DNA of 42,851 nt, from NCBI GenBank assembly GCA_905480225.1, contig CAJQPO010000056.1, positions 1 through 42,851 on the forward strand, in the 5' to 3' direction. This stretch comes from an uncultured Flavobacteriales bacterium (GTDB lineage: Bacteria; Bacteroidota; Bacteroidia; Flavobacteriales_D; Parvicellaceae). A program made the translations under genes and the position numbers. The notes under the pieces were generated by a model that was not told where the DNA came from, did no database searches, and worked only from the letters and a program-made list of their open reading frames with translations. The stretch's first letter is position 1, and every line of letters starts with the position of its first letter. Below, piece by piece: positions 32,936 through 42,540 of the stretch.

Positions 32936-33988
32936 GTGTATTTGACAACAAAAGTGATTATTTCAGCATTTGATAAACTTGGAGAGGTAATGAAATCAGC
33001 AGGTCGGGATGAAATTTGGTCTGGATTTGAATTGGGTATTACGGAAAAAGAGTACAATCAGTTACTAGAAGTGATACTAACTTTAAAGCATAAGAATCAG
33101 TGGTTTACGCCTGAATCTGTGAGGAATTCTTTAATTTCTTGGAGTGAATTATTGAAAAAAAACAAATTAGAACATTGGGTGTCTGACTATGACATTTCGG
33201 AAGTTGATAAAAAGGTAGCAATAGTAATGGCGGGAAACATACCCTTGGTTGGTTTTCATGATTTGTTAAGCGTTGTTGTTTCGGGAAATACAGCTTTGGT
33301 TAAAATGAGTTCTGATGATAATGTTCTTTTACCCTGTCTGATACAAATGTTGTTTCATTACTGTCCTGAGCTAAAAGAACGAATTCAGATTGTAGAAAAA
33401 TTGGTTGAATTTGATGCCGTAATTGCAACTGGAAGCAATAATACTTCGCGCTATTTTGAATCTTATTTTGGACACGTACCTAATATTATACGTAAAAACA
33501 GAACATCTGTAGCTATTGTCAAAAATGATATATCTGAACATGATTTAAAGAATCTGGGTTCGGATATTTTCAATTATTTTGGATTAGGTTGCCGCAACGT
33601 CACTAAGGTCTATTTTGAAAAAGGCTTTCATCTAGATCGATTTTTTGAGGCAATATTTTCATTTGGCGAAATCATCAACATCAATAAGTACGCAAATAAT
33701 TATGATTATAATAAGGCCCTTTTCCTACTCAATAAGGAAATATTTCTAGAAAATGGCTTTCTTATAATTACTGAAAATGCGGCGCTTCATTCACCAATTG
33801 GCGTTTTACATTATGAATTTTTCTCTAATGAATCGGATGTATTACAAGATCTAAAACTGCAGAATGACCACATTCAATGTGTTGTTTCAGCTAATCACGT
33901 ATTGTATGGAAAAACGCAATTTCCAAATTTATCAGATTATGCGGATAATGTTGATACTTTGAAGTTCCTATCTGAATTGAATCAGTAG
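32936..33988 (+). CDS. Acyl-CoA reductase (LuxC-like)
   Basis: The 350-residue protein resembles the LuxC acyl-CoA reductase family of the aldehyde dehydrogenase fold. VAIVMAGNIPLVGFHD (about 93-108) is the cofactor-side signature. VIATGSNNTSRYFESYF follows, and GLGCRNVTKVYF supplies the catalytic cysteine C219. In other systems such enzymes reduce acyl-CoA or acyl-enzyme to an aldehyde. No luxAB or luxD/E gene is nearby, and the physiological product in Bacteroidota is not settled. I used GTG 32936, and TTG 32942 is an alternative. It is divergent from a ferredoxin gene, a possible functional pairing. Confidence 0.85.
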   Translation: MYLTTKVIISAFDKLGEVMKSAGRDEIWSGFELGITEKEYNQLLEVILTLKHKNQWFTPESVRNSLISWSELLKKNKLEHWVSDYDISEVDKKVAIVMAGNIPLVGFHDLLSVVVSGNTALVKMSSDDNVLLPCLIQMLFHYCPELKERIQIVEKLVEFDAVIATGSNNTSRYFESYFGHVPNIIRKNRTSVAIVKNDISEHDLKNLGSDIFNYFGLGCRNVTKVYFEKGFHLDRFFEAIFSFGEIININKYANNYDYNKALFLLNKEIFLENGFLIITENAALHSPIGVLHYEFFSNESDVLQDLKLQNDHIQCVVSANHVLYGKTQFPNLSDYADNVDTLKFLSELNQ

Positions 33989-34011
33989 TTACCACCGATC
34001 TTCCTAGATAA

Positions 34012-35409
34012 TTATCGTTCGTAGCAACCAACGTCTGGTGGATCTAACCTGGTAGAATTTTCAATATCATCGGTCAAAACGAAATTACCGAAATTTTCCG
34101 CGCCTCCTGGTCCTATGTGAAAATCCCAAATAGCTGGGTTGTTAAATTCTGGATTTGAATTACTGACACAATTAGTGTAATAATCAGCGTTTGTAGTAGA
34201 TAAGTTTGTTTTTAATAAGCAATTGTAAAAATGAAATTCTGGTGCTGTACCTGATAGATTCCGATTCAAAGTGTCTAGTGTGATTTCATTGTCATTAGCA
34301 TCGGGTCCATAAAAAATACAATTGATAAAGTCCGCTTTAATAAATGGTCTGTAATATATGGCGCCGCCAAAAGTAAAATAATCAGTAAGCGCAAAAAGGG
34401 TAGTGGTGCGATCGGAGCCTGTCCAATAGTTCCCGAAGGTACAATGCGTATAGCTTTGGTCACCACCATAGCTAATTATACCAGAATAATTACCTGCGTT
34501 GCCAAACAAGCAGTTATTAGCGATAATGTTTCCTTGTCCAATTAAACTTGCGTAGAGAGAATTATTCACTTTTACTTTATTCAAGTTGACAAACTCACCA
34601 GCTTGCAGCGTGTCTACTTGAATTCCAACGATTGCATTTTTTATTTCAGTATGTGTGATTGTCGAATTCAACGCTTGATTAAACCAAATGCCACGCCATT
34701 GACCCGCAACAGAGTCGGGTTCAGCCAACAAGAAAGGAGCTAACCGGTCACCTCTAAAGGTAATTGGATTTCCGAGTGTTCCATCAGCCTGCAAACTGGC
34801 TTTATTGATGTAAAGAATGGCATTGTTATGACTATAAACGGTGACGCCTGACTGTATCGTGAGGGTTTGAGCAGAATCTACAAATACATAGCCATAAATA
34901 ACATGAGGTTTATCTGCTTGCCATATTGTTGAAACGGCTATTTCTTCCCGATTATGAAAATAAGCGTCTTGTCCCCATGCATGAAGCCATACTTTTTGCT
35001 CATTACCATTAGTTAGAAAAACGATCGAATCTTCAACAATTAAGGGGGTATTGACGCCTGTTGGATCAATTGTCGCTTCTACAAAAACAAATAGGCTATC
35101 ATTTGCTGGAATTTCAATGTTGTTAAAAGCAACTCCTGGGACGCCATCAATATTTATTCTAAAATTTGAATTGGTTCCTGATGCAAGGTCTACCGCAGTA
35201 ATATTTATGGCTTGATTGTATTCGTTACGAATTTTAAAGTGTTTGGTAACGGAACCTATTGTGGTAAAAACGGTATCGAATAAAATGGTGTCTTGCGTAA
35301 ACGCTAATTGCGCTGATCCATCTGTAAGAATAGTGTCTTTTCTACAGCTTGAAACAACGAGTAAAAGCATGGTAATGCTTATTATGAATACAATAATTCT
35401 GGGCATCAT
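34012..35409 (-). CDS. Lipoprotein with parallel beta-helix-like repeats
   Basis: I start at ATG 35409 (465 residues), where a lipoprotein signal reads MMPRIIVFIISITMLLLVVSSC (lipobox Cys22; region named). A longer frame to 35457 would bury the signal. Residues about 30-150 form an Ig-like or choice-of-anchor domain (FDTVFTTIGSVTKHFKIRN). From about 180 on, short repeating strands (TLTIQSGVTVYSHNN, GTLGNPITFRGDR, NCLFGNAG, YTHCTFGNY, FINCIFYG) indicate a right-handed parallel beta-helix. Similar proteins often bind or process polysaccharide, but no catalytic site is evident. It is likely anchored on the outer membrane. Confidence 0.78.
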   Translation of the reverse strand: MMPRIIVFIISITMLLLVVSSCRKDTILTDGSAQLAFTQDTILFDTVFTTIGSVTKHFKIRNEYNQAINITAVDLASGTNSNFRINIDGVPGVAFNNIEIPANDSLFVFVEATIDPTGVNTPLIVEDSIVFLTNGNEQKVWLHAWGQDAYFHNREEIAVSTIWQADKPHVIYGYVFVDSAQTLTIQSGVTVYSHNNAILYINKASLQADGTLGNPITFRGDRLAPFLLAEPDSVAGQWRGIWFNQALNSTITHTEIKNAIVGIQVDTLQAGEFVNLNKVKVNNSLYASLIGQGNIIANNCLFGNAGNYSGIISYGGDQSYTHCTFGNYWTGSDRTTTLFALTDYFTFGGAIYYRPFIKADFINCIFYGPDANDNEITLDTLNRNLSGTAPEFHFYNCLLKTNLSTTNADYYTNCVSNSNPEFNNPAIWDFHIGPGGAENFGNFVLTDDIENSTRLDPPDVGCYER

Positions 35410-35415
35410 AGGGTG

Positions 35416-35423
35416 CAAAAATA
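35416..35423 (-). promoter_or_regulatory. -7 element for the beta-helix lipoprotein gene
   Basis: On the minus strand TATTTTTG matches TAnnTTTG and is separated from ATG 35409 by only six bases (CACCCT). This supports the start chosen and suggests a leaderless transcript. Confidence 0.5.
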
Positions 35424-35476
35424 GGTCAATCACTGAAAAGACGTAAGAATTCATCATATATTTTGTGTGAATCCAT

Positions 35477-35506
35477 TTTGCAATCTAAAAAGATTGTCTA
35501 ATTTTG
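35477..35506 (+). promoter_or_regulatory. Promoter of rpmE2 (-33 and -7)
   Basis: TTTG (35477-35480) is followed after 18 bases by TAATTTTG (35499-35506). Both halves and the spacing fit the Bacteroidota sigma-A consensus. This is the clearest complete promoter in the window. Confidence 0.65.
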
Positions 35507-35533
35507 CACACCCGATTTGATAAAAGGAACGAA

Positions 35534-35791
35534 ATGAAAAAAGATATACACCCGGAAAATTATAGAATGGTAGTGTTCAAGGACATGTCCAATGATTATT
35601 CATTCATTACAAAGTCTTGTGCAGCCTCTAGTGAGACGGTAGCATGGGAAGATGGAAACGAATACCCATTAATTAAACTTGAGATTTCTCACAAATCTCA
35701 CCCTTTCTTCACGGGCAAAATGCAATTGGTGGATACTGCGGGTAGGATTGATAAGTTTAAAAAGCGTTATTCTCAGCACATCAAGAAATAA
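35534..35791 (+). CDS. rpmE2: 50S ribosomal protein L31 type B (zinc-independent)
   Basis: The 85-residue protein begins [20 protein letters not shown] and contains [20 protein letters not shown], the L31 signature. The zinc-binding CxxC pair of type A L31 is absent and only one cysteine remains (C29), so this is the zinc-free form. Start ATG 35534 fits both the family and the promoter. A frame reaching TTG 35504 would overlap the -7 element and is rejected. A strong terminator follows, so it is a single-gene unit. Confidence 0.96.
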   Translation: MKKDIHPENYRMVVFKDMSNDYSFITKSCAASSETVAWEDGNEYPLIKLEISHKSHPFFTGKMQLVDTAGRIDKFKKRYSQHIKK

Positions 35792-35811
35792 TTCCATTTT
35801 AAAAAATTTTT

Positions 35812-35849
35812 AACCCTAACATTTGTTAATTCGAAGGTTGGGGTTTTTT
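35812..35849 (+). terminator. Intrinsic terminator after rpmE2
   Basis: AACCCTAAC (35812-35820) pairs with GTTGGGGTT (35837-35845) with one G-T pair, and the stem runs into a T tract to 35849. Confidence 0.75.
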
Positions 35850-35855
35850 ATGCCC

Positions 35856-35863
35856 TATATTTA
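35856..35863 (+). promoter_or_regulatory. Weak -7 element for the GlmU-like gene
   Basis: TATATTTA differs from TAnnTTTG only in its last base and lies 16 bases before the ATG at 35880, immediately after the rpmE2 terminator. Confidence 0.3.
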
Positions 35864-35879
35864 ACACTAATTCACAATT

Positions 35880-37067
35880 ATGTATACACTGTTTGATGGC
35901 ATTGGCCACGTATCTCTTAAGCCTTTAACTTATACAAGGCCTGTTGCAGAAATTAGGGTTGGTATATTTTCTTTGAGGGAAAAATGGGAGAAGCACCTTG
36001 ATGATGAATGCAGGGTGCGCACAAAAGACTATTTAACGGAAAAATATAACGGTAATGATTTGGCAGGGTCGTTAGGTATTGCGGCAACTGTATTGCCGAA
36101 CACAAAATTGGTTCAGGCAATTAAGAAGCTTGAAATAAATCAACTTCTAATCAAAGATGGAACAGTAATAGCCATAAATGAACTTCCAGAAGTAAATGTT
36201 GATTTTGATCAATATTTAGATGGTTTTGAGATGATTGAGTATACCGATGAGATATCATTTTTAATAAATCCTTGTGATATTTTCAGTCTCAATGGAAAAG
36301 AATTGGAAGCAGACTTTAGATTATTGAACGTTGATAACCGTAAAAAGAATTTGGACATTGAACAAAACAATCAAGTAATTGGTGACAATGTATTAGTTGA
36401 AGATGGGGCAATAGTAAACGCTTGCATTCTTAATTCAAGTACCGGACCAATTTATATTGAGTCTGGAGCTGAAATCATGGAGGGCACCATAATTCGTGGA
36501 CCTTTCGCTGCTTTAAAAGGGAGTGTCTGTAAAGTTGGCACTAAGGTTTATGGGCCGACGACTTTGGGTCCCTATTCAAAAATTGGAGGAGAAGTAAATA
36601 ATTGTGTGTTCCAGGGATATGCTAACAAAGGTCATGATGGATTTTTGGGTAATTCGGTAATTGGGGAGTGGTGCAATCTTGGAGCGGATACGAATTCATC
36701 TAATTTGAAAAATAACTACAGTAATATTCGTGTTTGGTCTTATGGTTCTGAAGCAACTGTGGATACCAACCTTCAATTTCACGGAATCATTATGGGAGAC
36801 CATTCTAAATGTGGCATTAATACAATGTTCAACACGGGTACTATAGTGGGTGTTGGTGCCAATCTGTTCGGTGGTAATTTTCTACCTAAATTTATTCCAT
36901 CTTTTTCATGGGGAGGAAGTGAAATAACAGAGACTTACCATTTTGATAAAGCCATGTCTGTGGCCTCCATTGTAATGGAAAGAAGAAACCTTACGCTAAC
37001 AGACACAGATCAGAATATACTGCGTCAAGTATTTGCTGATTCCAAAAAATACAGGGATTGGGAATAA
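35880..37067 (+). CDS. GlmU-like sugar nucleotidyltransferase with left-handed beta-helix
   Basis: The 395-residue protein has the Bacteroidota-type N-terminal sugar nucleotidyltransferase domain (MYTLFDGIGHVSLKPLTYTR, PVAEIRVGIFSLREKW) and a C-terminal left-handed beta-helix of hexapeptide repeats (about 165-350: IGDNVLVEDGAIVNACIL, YGPTTLGPYSKIGGEVNN). These proteins are predicted to make a UDP- or dTDP-sugar, possibly UDP-GlcNAc for peptidoglycan and LPS, but the classical LxGGxGxRxxP nucleotide loop is not present, so the exact reaction is uncertain. It forms its own unit between rpmE2 and lon. Confidence 0.85.
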   Translation: MYTLFDGIGHVSLKPLTYTRPVAEIRVGIFSLREKWEKHLDDECRVRTKDYLTEKYNGNDLAGSLGIAATVLPNTKLVQAIKKLEINQLLIKDGTVIAINELPEVNVDFDQYLDGFEMIEYTDEISFLINPCDIFSLNGKELEADFRLLNVDNRKKNLDIEQNNQVIGDNVLVEDGAIVNACILNSSTGPIYIESGAEIMEGTIIRGPFAALKGSVCKVGTKVYGPTTLGPYSKIGGEVNNCVFQGYANKGHDGFLGNSVIGEWCNLGADTNSSNLKNNYSNIRVWSYGSEATVDTNLQFHGIIMGDHSKCGINTMFNTGTIVGVGANLFGGNFLPKFIPSFSWGGSEITETYHFDKAMSVASIVMERRNLTLTDTDQNILRQVFADSKKYRDWE

Positions 37068-37100
37068 TGTGATTTCGGACAAATTTTCATTTAATTGATT

Positions 37101-37117
37101 TTGGCATAACCCTTGAA
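37101..37117 (+). promoter_or_regulatory. Possible sigma-54-type promoter upstream of lon
   Basis: TTGGCATAACCCTTGAA fits the -24/-12 pattern (TTGGCAC...TTGCA) with the exact 10-base gap between GG and the -12 dinucleotide, but that dinucleotide is GA instead of GC. It lies 150 bases before the lon start. No enhancer-binding regulator is encoded in the window. Confidence 0.3.
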
Positions 37118-37160
37118 GTACCTACGTTATTGAAATTGATTAATGATTGAGAATTTTTGT

Positions 37161-37183
37161 AACTGCTTGATATAGCAGTTTTT
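37161..37183 (+). terminator. Hairpin with short T run in the lon upstream region
   Basis: AACTGC (37161-37166) and GCAGTT (37175-37180) form a perfect stem with an eight-base loop, followed by TTT. It may end the GlmU-like transcript or act in the lon leader. A second hairpin, GTGGAT-TTTT-ATCCAC, lies at 37224-37239. Confidence 0.35.
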
Positions 37184-37267
37184 AAGATTTTAGCGTTAAT
37201 GTAATTAGTAGCATGCTGAATGTGTGGATTTTTATCCACTGACAGTTTGGCGGAAAATATGTGATAA

Positions 37268-39712
37268 ATGGACGATGTTTTTGATTTAAATATGATTCAC
37301 TTTAGCGATTTTATGAATAAGGATGCAGAATTTATTCCTTTGATTTCAGCTGAAGATGAAGATCGGATGAATAAAGAAGAATTGCCCGATGAACTTCCAA
37401 TTCTATCTCTTCGAAATAATGTGCTTTTTCCGGGTGTAGTTATTCCAATAACTGTAGGTAGAGATAAGTCTATTAAATTGATTCAAGATGCAAATGCAGA
37501 TAAAAAAATTATCGGTGTTGTATCTCAAAGAGACCCAGAAGTAGAAGATCCATCTTTTGATGATTTGAATAAAGTCGGTACAGTTGGTCAAATTGTGAAA
37601 CAATTAAAAATGCCTGATGGGTCAACCACAATCATTATTCAGGGGAAAAAAAGATTTCAATTGGGTGAATTGGTTTCAGAAGATCCTTATTTGGTAGCTA
37701 AGGTTTTTCCTTTCGTTGAATTATCCGGGAATTTGTCAGATAAGCCATTTCAAGCCTTATTTTCATCGATCAAGGATTTGGCGCTAAATATTATTAATAT
37801 TTCTCCAAACATTCCCTCAGAGGCTAGTTTTGCTATTAAGAATATTGACAGTCCAACCTTTTTAGTCAATTTCATTTCATCGCACATGAATGCAGAAGTC
37901 GGTGAAAAGCAAAAAATACTTGAAATAGCGGACATCAGAGTTCGGTCGGAAGCACTGCTATCTAACCTTACCAAGGAGCAGCAAATGCTAGAGCTTAAAA
38001 ACGATATTCAGTCCAAGGTAAAAACGGATCTAGATCACCAGCAAAGGGAGTATTTTCTCCATCAGCAAATGAGACAAATCCAAGATGAATTGGGTGAAAA
38101 TCCTTTGCAGCAAGAAATCCAAGAGCTAAAAGATCGTTCGAAGGCAAAAAAATGGCGGGATGAGGTCAAAGATACTTTTGAAAAAGAGGTTCAGAAACTA
38201 GAAAGAATGAATCCGTCGGGTGCAGAATATTCTGTGCAATTGAATTATTGCCAATTATTAATTGAATTGCCCTGGGGAGAACTGACCAAAGATAAATTTG
38301 ATCTAAAAAAAGCACAAAAAATACTAGACAGGGATCATTTCGGATTAGAAAAAGTGAAGGAAAGAGTAATTGAATACTTGGCTGTTCTGAAATTGAAAAA
38401 AGACATGAAAGCGCCTATTCTATGTCTATACGGTCCTCCAGGTGTTGGGAAAACGTCATTAGGTAAATCCATTGCTGAAGCTTTGGGTAGGAAATATGTA
38501 AGAATGTCTTTAGGTGGAGTTCGTGACGAAGCAGAAATTAGAGGTCATAGAAAAACCTATATCGGGGCAATGCCAGGTAGGATCATTCAGAATATCAAAA
38601 AAGCCAAATCTTCTAATCCCGTATTCATTTTAGACGAAATTGATAAGCTTGGAAGAGACAATCATGGCGATCCATCTTCCGCCTTATTGGAAGTTTTAGA
38701 CCCCGCCCAAAACGATACTTTTCAAGACAATTATGTAGAATTGGAATACGACGTATCTAAAGTCTTATTCATCGCCACTGCAAATTCCTTAGCTTCTATT
38801 CAACCAGCCTTGTTAGACAGAATGGAAATTATTGAAGTAAATGGGTACACGGTAGAAGAAAAGGTTGAAATAGCAAAAAGACACCTGATTCCTAAGCAAA
38901 TAGAAGAACATGGGATAAAGAAATCCAATTTTTCAATTGATAAAAAAACCTTAGAGGAAATTGTGGAAAGCTATACCAATGAAAGTGGTGTTAGAGGGCT
39001 GGAAAAGAAAATAGCTAAATTAGTTCGTTCTAGAGCTAAGAACATTGTAATGGAAGAAGAATTCACTCCAAAATTGAAAGTTGTTCAGTTAGATGAATTG
39101 CTGGGGCCGGCTCATCCAAAAGACAAGTACCATGTACCGGATGTCGCAGGAGTTGTTACGGGGCTGGCTTGGACCCGAACAGGAGGAGATATTTTATTTA
39201 TTGAATCGTCGCTAACCAAAGGTAAAGGTAAATTAACGCTTACTGGAAACTTGGGTGATGTAATGAAAGAATCGGCTGTCATTGCATTAGAGTATTTGAA
39301 GGCGCATTGTGATGTGCTTAAAATTGACCACTCGGCTTTCGAAAAGTACAACGTTCATATTCATGTTCCTCAAGGTGCGACGCCAAAAGACGGGCCTTCT
39401 GCGGGCATTACGATGTTAACAGCACTTGCTTCTTTGTTCACCCAAAGAAGGGTGCGTAAGTTTACGGCTATGACTGGTGAAATTACCTTGCGCGGAAAAG
39501 TGCTTCCTGTTGGGGGAATTAAAGAGAAAATATTAGCGGCAAAACGGGCCAATATTACCGACATTGTTCTTTGTGAAAATAACAAAAAGGACATAGAGGA
39601 TATCAAATCAAGCTATCTTCAAGGACTCCAATTTCATTATGTAGATAAAATGAAGGATGTCTTGGATATTGCCTTACTTGATGAAAAGGTTAAAGACTCA
39701 ATAAAAATTTGA
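37268..39712 (+). CDS. lon: ATP-dependent Lon protease
   Basis: The 814-residue protein has the full LonA design. An N-terminal substrate-binding domain (about 40-240) starts [20 protein letters not shown] coiled-coil region follows (about 240-350). The AAA+ module has Walker A GPPGVGKT (389-396) and Walker [10 protein letters not shown]. The protease domain carries the catalytic dyad S711 (KDGPSAG) and K754 (GGIKEK). It degrades misfolded and selected regulatory proteins in the cytoplasm. An acidic 40-residue leader precedes the N domain, as is common in Bacteroidota. The 200-base upstream region is unusually structured. Confidence 0.98.
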   Translation: MDDVFDLNMIHFSDFMNKDAEFIPLISAEDEDRMNKEELPDELPILSLRNNVLFPGVVIPITVGRDKSIKLIQDANADKKIIGVVSQRDPEVEDPSFDDLNKVGTVGQIVKQLKMPDGSTTIIIQGKKRFQLGELVSEDPYLVAKVFPFVELSGNLSDKPFQALFSSIKDLALNIINISPNIPSEASFAIKNIDSPTFLVNFISSHMNAEVGEKQKILEIADIRVRSEALLSNLTKEQQMLELKNDIQSKVKTDLDHQQREYFLHQQMRQIQDELGENPLQQEIQELKDRSKAKKWRDEVKDTFEKEVQKLERMNPSGAEYSVQLNYCQLLIELPWGELTKDKFDLKKAQKILDRDHFGLEKVKERVIEYLAVLKLKKDMKAPILCLYGPPGVGKTSLGKSIAEALGRKYVRMSLGGVRDEAEIRGHRKTYIGAMPGRIIQNIKKAKSSNPVFILDEIDKLGRDNHGDPSSALLEVLDPAQNDTFQDNYVELEYDVSKVLFIATANSLASIQPALLDRMEIIEVNGYTVEEKVEIAKRHLIPKQIEEHGIKKSNFSIDKKTLEEIVESYTNESGVRGLEKKIAKLVRSRAKNIVMEEEFTPKLKVVQLDELLGPAHPKDKYHVPDVAGVVTGLAWTRTGGDILFIESSLTKGKGKLTLTGNLGDVMKESAVIALEYLKAHCDVLKIDHSAFEKYNVHIHVPQGATPKDGPSAGITMLTALASLFTQRRVRKFTAMTGEITLRGKVLPVGGIKEKILAAKRANITDIVLCENNKKDIEDIKSSYLQGLQFHYVDKMKDVLDIALLDEKVKDSIKI

Positions 39713-39740
39713 TTTATTGTAATAAGTAGTTGTATTTTTC
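39708..39740 (+). promoter_or_regulatory. Candidate promoter of porQ
   Basis: TTTG (39708-39711) and TATTTTTC (39733-39740), one mismatch from TAnnTTTG, are separated by 21 bases. The -33 element overlaps the end of lon. Confidence 0.35.
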
Positions 39741-39748
39741 GTTTTGAT

Positions 39749-40807
39749 ATGCAATTTATGAAGATACGTTTCTTATTACTGACTTTATTTTCATCTTGTC
39801 TAGGATACGGGCAATCAGGAGGAGGTAATACGTTGAGTTTTTTACAACTTGTGCAGCCTTCTCGCATTGCAGCGCTAGGAGGTTCGAATCTATCTATATT
39901 TGATGGTGATGCAAATATGGTGTCCGCTAATCCAGGATTGATGAATGGTAGCATGCACGACAAGGTTACCTTAAATTTTGTAGATTATTTTGCAGGAATC
40001 AATTATGCAAGTGCTTCTTATACCTATGCGATTGACACAACAATAGACCGTGTATTTCAAGCCAATATTCTAAATGTCAATTACGGTACGTTTCAATATG
40101 CAAATGCTACGGGTCAGCTAACTGGAGGTAGTTTTACGGCCAACGATGCGCTATTATCTATCTCTTATGCACAGCAATTGGCATCTAATATTCGTGGAGG
40201 TATGTCCGTAAAATTCATTTATTCGGCGATTGAAAGTTACCAAGCATTTGGCCTGGCGTCAGACATAGGTGCGAGTTATTACAATGAAGAAAGAGGAGTA
40301 TCTATTGGTGCTGTGGTAAGAAATATCGGACCAAGTATTTCTTATTCCGATAATGGCGTTCGAGAGTCTTTACCTACCGAATTACTATTGGGACTTTCTA
40401 AAAAGTTAAAATATGCGCCTTTTAGGGTTAGCATTACGCTAGAAAATTTGCAAAAATGGGATTTAACTCTGGAGAATCCGAACTTGACAGATCAAACAGA
40501 TCCGCTTACGGGTGAATTGATTGAGGTGAAACAACCGGGATTCTTAGACAAAGCAATGCGTCATGTTGTCTTAGGTGGTGAATTATTACTAACTGATAAT
40601 TTTCATATTCGTACAGGCTTTAATTACAAAAGAAGACGAGAGCTTAAACTGGCAGCGCGTCCTGGAATGATTGGCTTTTCTTTAGGGTTAGGCATGAAAA
40701 TTAATCGATTTCACTTAAGTTATGCGCGTTCTTCCTATCATCGTACAGGCGGTACCAATTCCTTGTCTATCGTTACCAGTATTGGAGAATTTAGGTCTAA
40801 GAGATAA
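39749..40807 (+). CDS. porQ: Type IX secretion system protein PorQ
   Basis: The 352-residue protein has a signal peptide (about 1-22) and an outer-membrane beta-barrel of the PorV/PorQ (FadL-like) kind: FLQLVQPSRIAALGG (31-45), ANPGLMNG, FVDYFAGINYASASY, RNIGPSISY and a C-terminal LSYARSSYHRTGG-NSLSIVTSIG block. PorQ works with PorU, PorV and PorZ in the attachment complex that anchors T9SS cargo at the surface. ATG 39749 and 39758 are both possible. The downstream cmk gene is its usual neighbour in Bacteroidota. No other por or gld gene is in the window. Confidence 0.9.
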   Translation: MQFMKIRFLLLTLFSSCLGYGQSGGGNTLSFLQLVQPSRIAALGGSNLSIFDGDANMVSANPGLMNGSMHDKVTLNFVDYFAGINYASASYTYAIDTTIDRVFQANILNVNYGTFQYANATGQLTGGSFTANDALLSISYAQQLASNIRGGMSVKFIYSAIESYQAFGLASDIGASYYNEERGVSIGAVVRNIGPSISYSDNGVRESLPTELLLGLSKKLKYAPFRVSITLENLQKWDLTLENPNLTDQTDPLTGELIEVKQPGFLDKAMRHVVLGGELLLTDNFHIRTGFNYKRRRELKLAARPGMIGFSLGLGMKINRFHLSYARSSYHRTGGTNSLSIVTSIGEFRSKR

Positions 40808-40861
40808 TTATCCAGATAATTTATAATCTAATTTATTTCTTCCTATAATTGTCAATAGAAG

Positions 40862-41557
40862 ATGCACGATAGAATAAATATAGCTATTGACGGTCACTCG
40901 TCATGTGGTAAAAGCACATTGGCAAAAAAATTAGCAAAGGAATTAAAATACGTTTATGTTGATTCGGGTGCTATGTATCGAGCGGTGACTCTGTATTGTA
41001 TTCAGAACGGTATAATTAATGACGCATACGCATTTAATGAAGATGCAGTCATTGAATCTTTGAGTTCCATCAATATTTCCTTTAATTATAATAAAGTTGC
41101 GGGAGATTCGGATACCTATTTGAATGGTATCCGAGTGGAAGATCAGATTCGTGAACTTGTTGTTTCTAGAAATGTAAGCGCAGTTTCAAAAATTAGAAAA
41201 GTAAGAGAGCGTTTGGTTCATTTTCAACAGAAATTGGGTAAAAACAAGGGAGTTGTTATGGACGGCAGAGACATTGGTACGGTGGTTTTTCCTGATGCTA
41301 AGTTGAAAATTTTCATGACTGCTGATGTAGATATAAGAGCACAACGTCGATTTGAAGAATTATCCGGTAAAGGACATTCTATAACATTGGAAGAAATAAA
41401 AGAAAACCTAATCTCAAGAGATTTTCAAGACTCTACACGAATTGAAAATCCGCTGCGAAAGGCCGAAGACGCTATTGAATTAGACAATTCTTATCTTACT
41501 CGGGAACAACAACTGATTCAAGTAAAGTCATGGGCGGTTGATAGAATAGCAAAATAA
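40862..41557 (+). CDS. cmk: Cytidylate kinase
   Basis: The 231-residue kinase has the P-loop GHSSCGKST (11-19), the CMP-side motif DSGAMYRAVT (33-42), MDGRDIGTVVFPDA and the LID-type RAQRRFEE. It phosphorylates CMP and dCMP with ATP. The start MHDRINIAIDG is standard. It lies 54 bases after porQ and 11 bases before the CPBP protease gene, probably on one transcript. Confidence 0.96.
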   Translation: MHDRINIAIDGHSSCGKSTLAKKLAKELKYVYVDSGAMYRAVTLYCIQNGIINDAYAFNEDAVIESLSSINISFNYNKVAGDSDTYLNGIRVEDQIRELVVSRNVSAVSKIRKVRERLVHFQQKLGKNKGVVMDGRDIGTVVFPDAKLKIFMTADVDIRAQRRFEELSGKGHSITLEEIKENLISRDFQDSTRIENPLRKAEDAIELDNSYLTREQQLIQVKSWAVDRIAK

Positions 41558-41568
41558 AAAAAAGTATT

Positions 41569-42540
41569 GTGTTTATTGAACAAGCGAAAGATGGTCGTAA
41601 GAACTGGTGGAAATACTTAGTCGGTATTGTCCTTGTTTTTTTGGGGTGGCAAGTGATCGGGGCTATTCCGCTGATGTCTGTTTTGTTCTCAAAAATTCAC
41701 AGTCTGTATCAATTAGAAAAACTACAGAATCCAATAGAAATAGCCAATTACCTAGGAGCAGTACCTTTTTTAATACTCACATTATTGATGTTCGTATTTG
41801 GACTGTTGGCACTTTGGTTTTGGATTAGGTATGGTCACAAAAGAAAATTCCGAAGTCTTGTTTCACTAGGTAGAACAAATTATAAGAAAATTTTTTCTGC
41901 TTTTGTGATTACGATGATCTACAATGGTATTTTTTTGATTTTCGCATATTTTAATAGCCCAGACAGCTTTCAATGGCATTTTGATTTATGGTCCTTTCTG
42001 ATCTTGTTTCTAATTTGTGTTTTCCTGCTTCCATTTCAAACAAGCTTCGAAGAGATTCTGTTTAGGGGGTATCTGCTTCAGTGGTTGGTTGTACTTTTAC
42101 GCAATAAATATTTGCCTTTACTCATAACTTCTGTCCTTTTTGGATTGTTGCATTCTTTTAATCCAGAGGTTGATGAATTAGGATGGCTTTCAATGATCTA
42201 TTATATAGGCTTTGGTTTATTCATGGGTCTAATTACGATTATGGATGACGGATTAGAATTGGCGATAGGGTTTCATTGGGCAACTAATTTTATAGGTTTT
42301 TGTTTTGTTTCTAATGATTGGGGTGTAATTCAAACACAGACCATTATTAAAAATACGGCAGAACCATCGTTGTTTATGGATATGCTATTACCTACGGCAT
42401 TATTACCTGTGGTGTACTTGATATTTTCGAAAATGTATAAATGGAAGCGTATTTCTCAGCTATTTAAGAAGGGCCAACTAACAGACTTTGGGGACGCATC
42501 AGAAAGCAATAATCATCCCACAACTTTTAAGGAGATTTGA
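41569..42540 (+). CDS. CPBP family intramembrane glutamic endopeptidase
   Basis: The 323-residue membrane protein has about eight helices. CPBP (Abi) motifs are complete: FEEILFRGYLLQ (E161, E162, R166), FGLLHSFNP (H195) and GFHWATNFIG (H236, N240), which form the Rce1-like active site. Bacterial members cleave or process membrane peptides and some give bacteriocin immunity, but the substrate here is unknown. The start is GTG 41569 (MFIEQAKDGRKNWW). Its last 14 bases overlap the convergent gene at the right edge. Confidence 0.88.
   Translation: MFIEQAKDGRKNWWKYLVGIVLVFLGWQVIGAIPLMSVLFSKIHSLYQLEKLQNPIEIANYLGAVPFLILTLLMFVFGLLALWFWIRYGHKRKFRSLVSLGRTNYKKIFSAFVITMIYNGIFLIFAYFNSPDSFQWHFDLWSFLILFLICVFLLPFQTSFEEILFRGYLLQWLVVLLRNKYLPLLITSVLFGLLHSFNPEVDELGWLSMIYYIGFGLFMGLITIMDDGLELAIGFHWATNFIGFCFVSNDWGVIQTQTIIKNTAEPSLFMDMLLPTALLPVVYLIFSKMYKWKRISQLFKKGQLTDFGDASESNNHPTTFKEI

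Noticed and set aside
32936-33988. Bioluminescence (lux) locus
   Set aside because: Only the LuxC-like reductase is present; there are no luciferase, thioesterase or synthetase genes nearby.
40807-40820. ATTATC-CA-GATAAT small hairpin after porQ
   Set aside because: The loop is only two bases, the stem is A-T rich and no T tract follows directly, so a terminator is not supported.
41569-42540. CPBP protease as a phage-defence (abortive infection) gene
   Set aside because: The family is widespread with many housekeeping roles; it follows porQ-cmk and has no defence neighbours.
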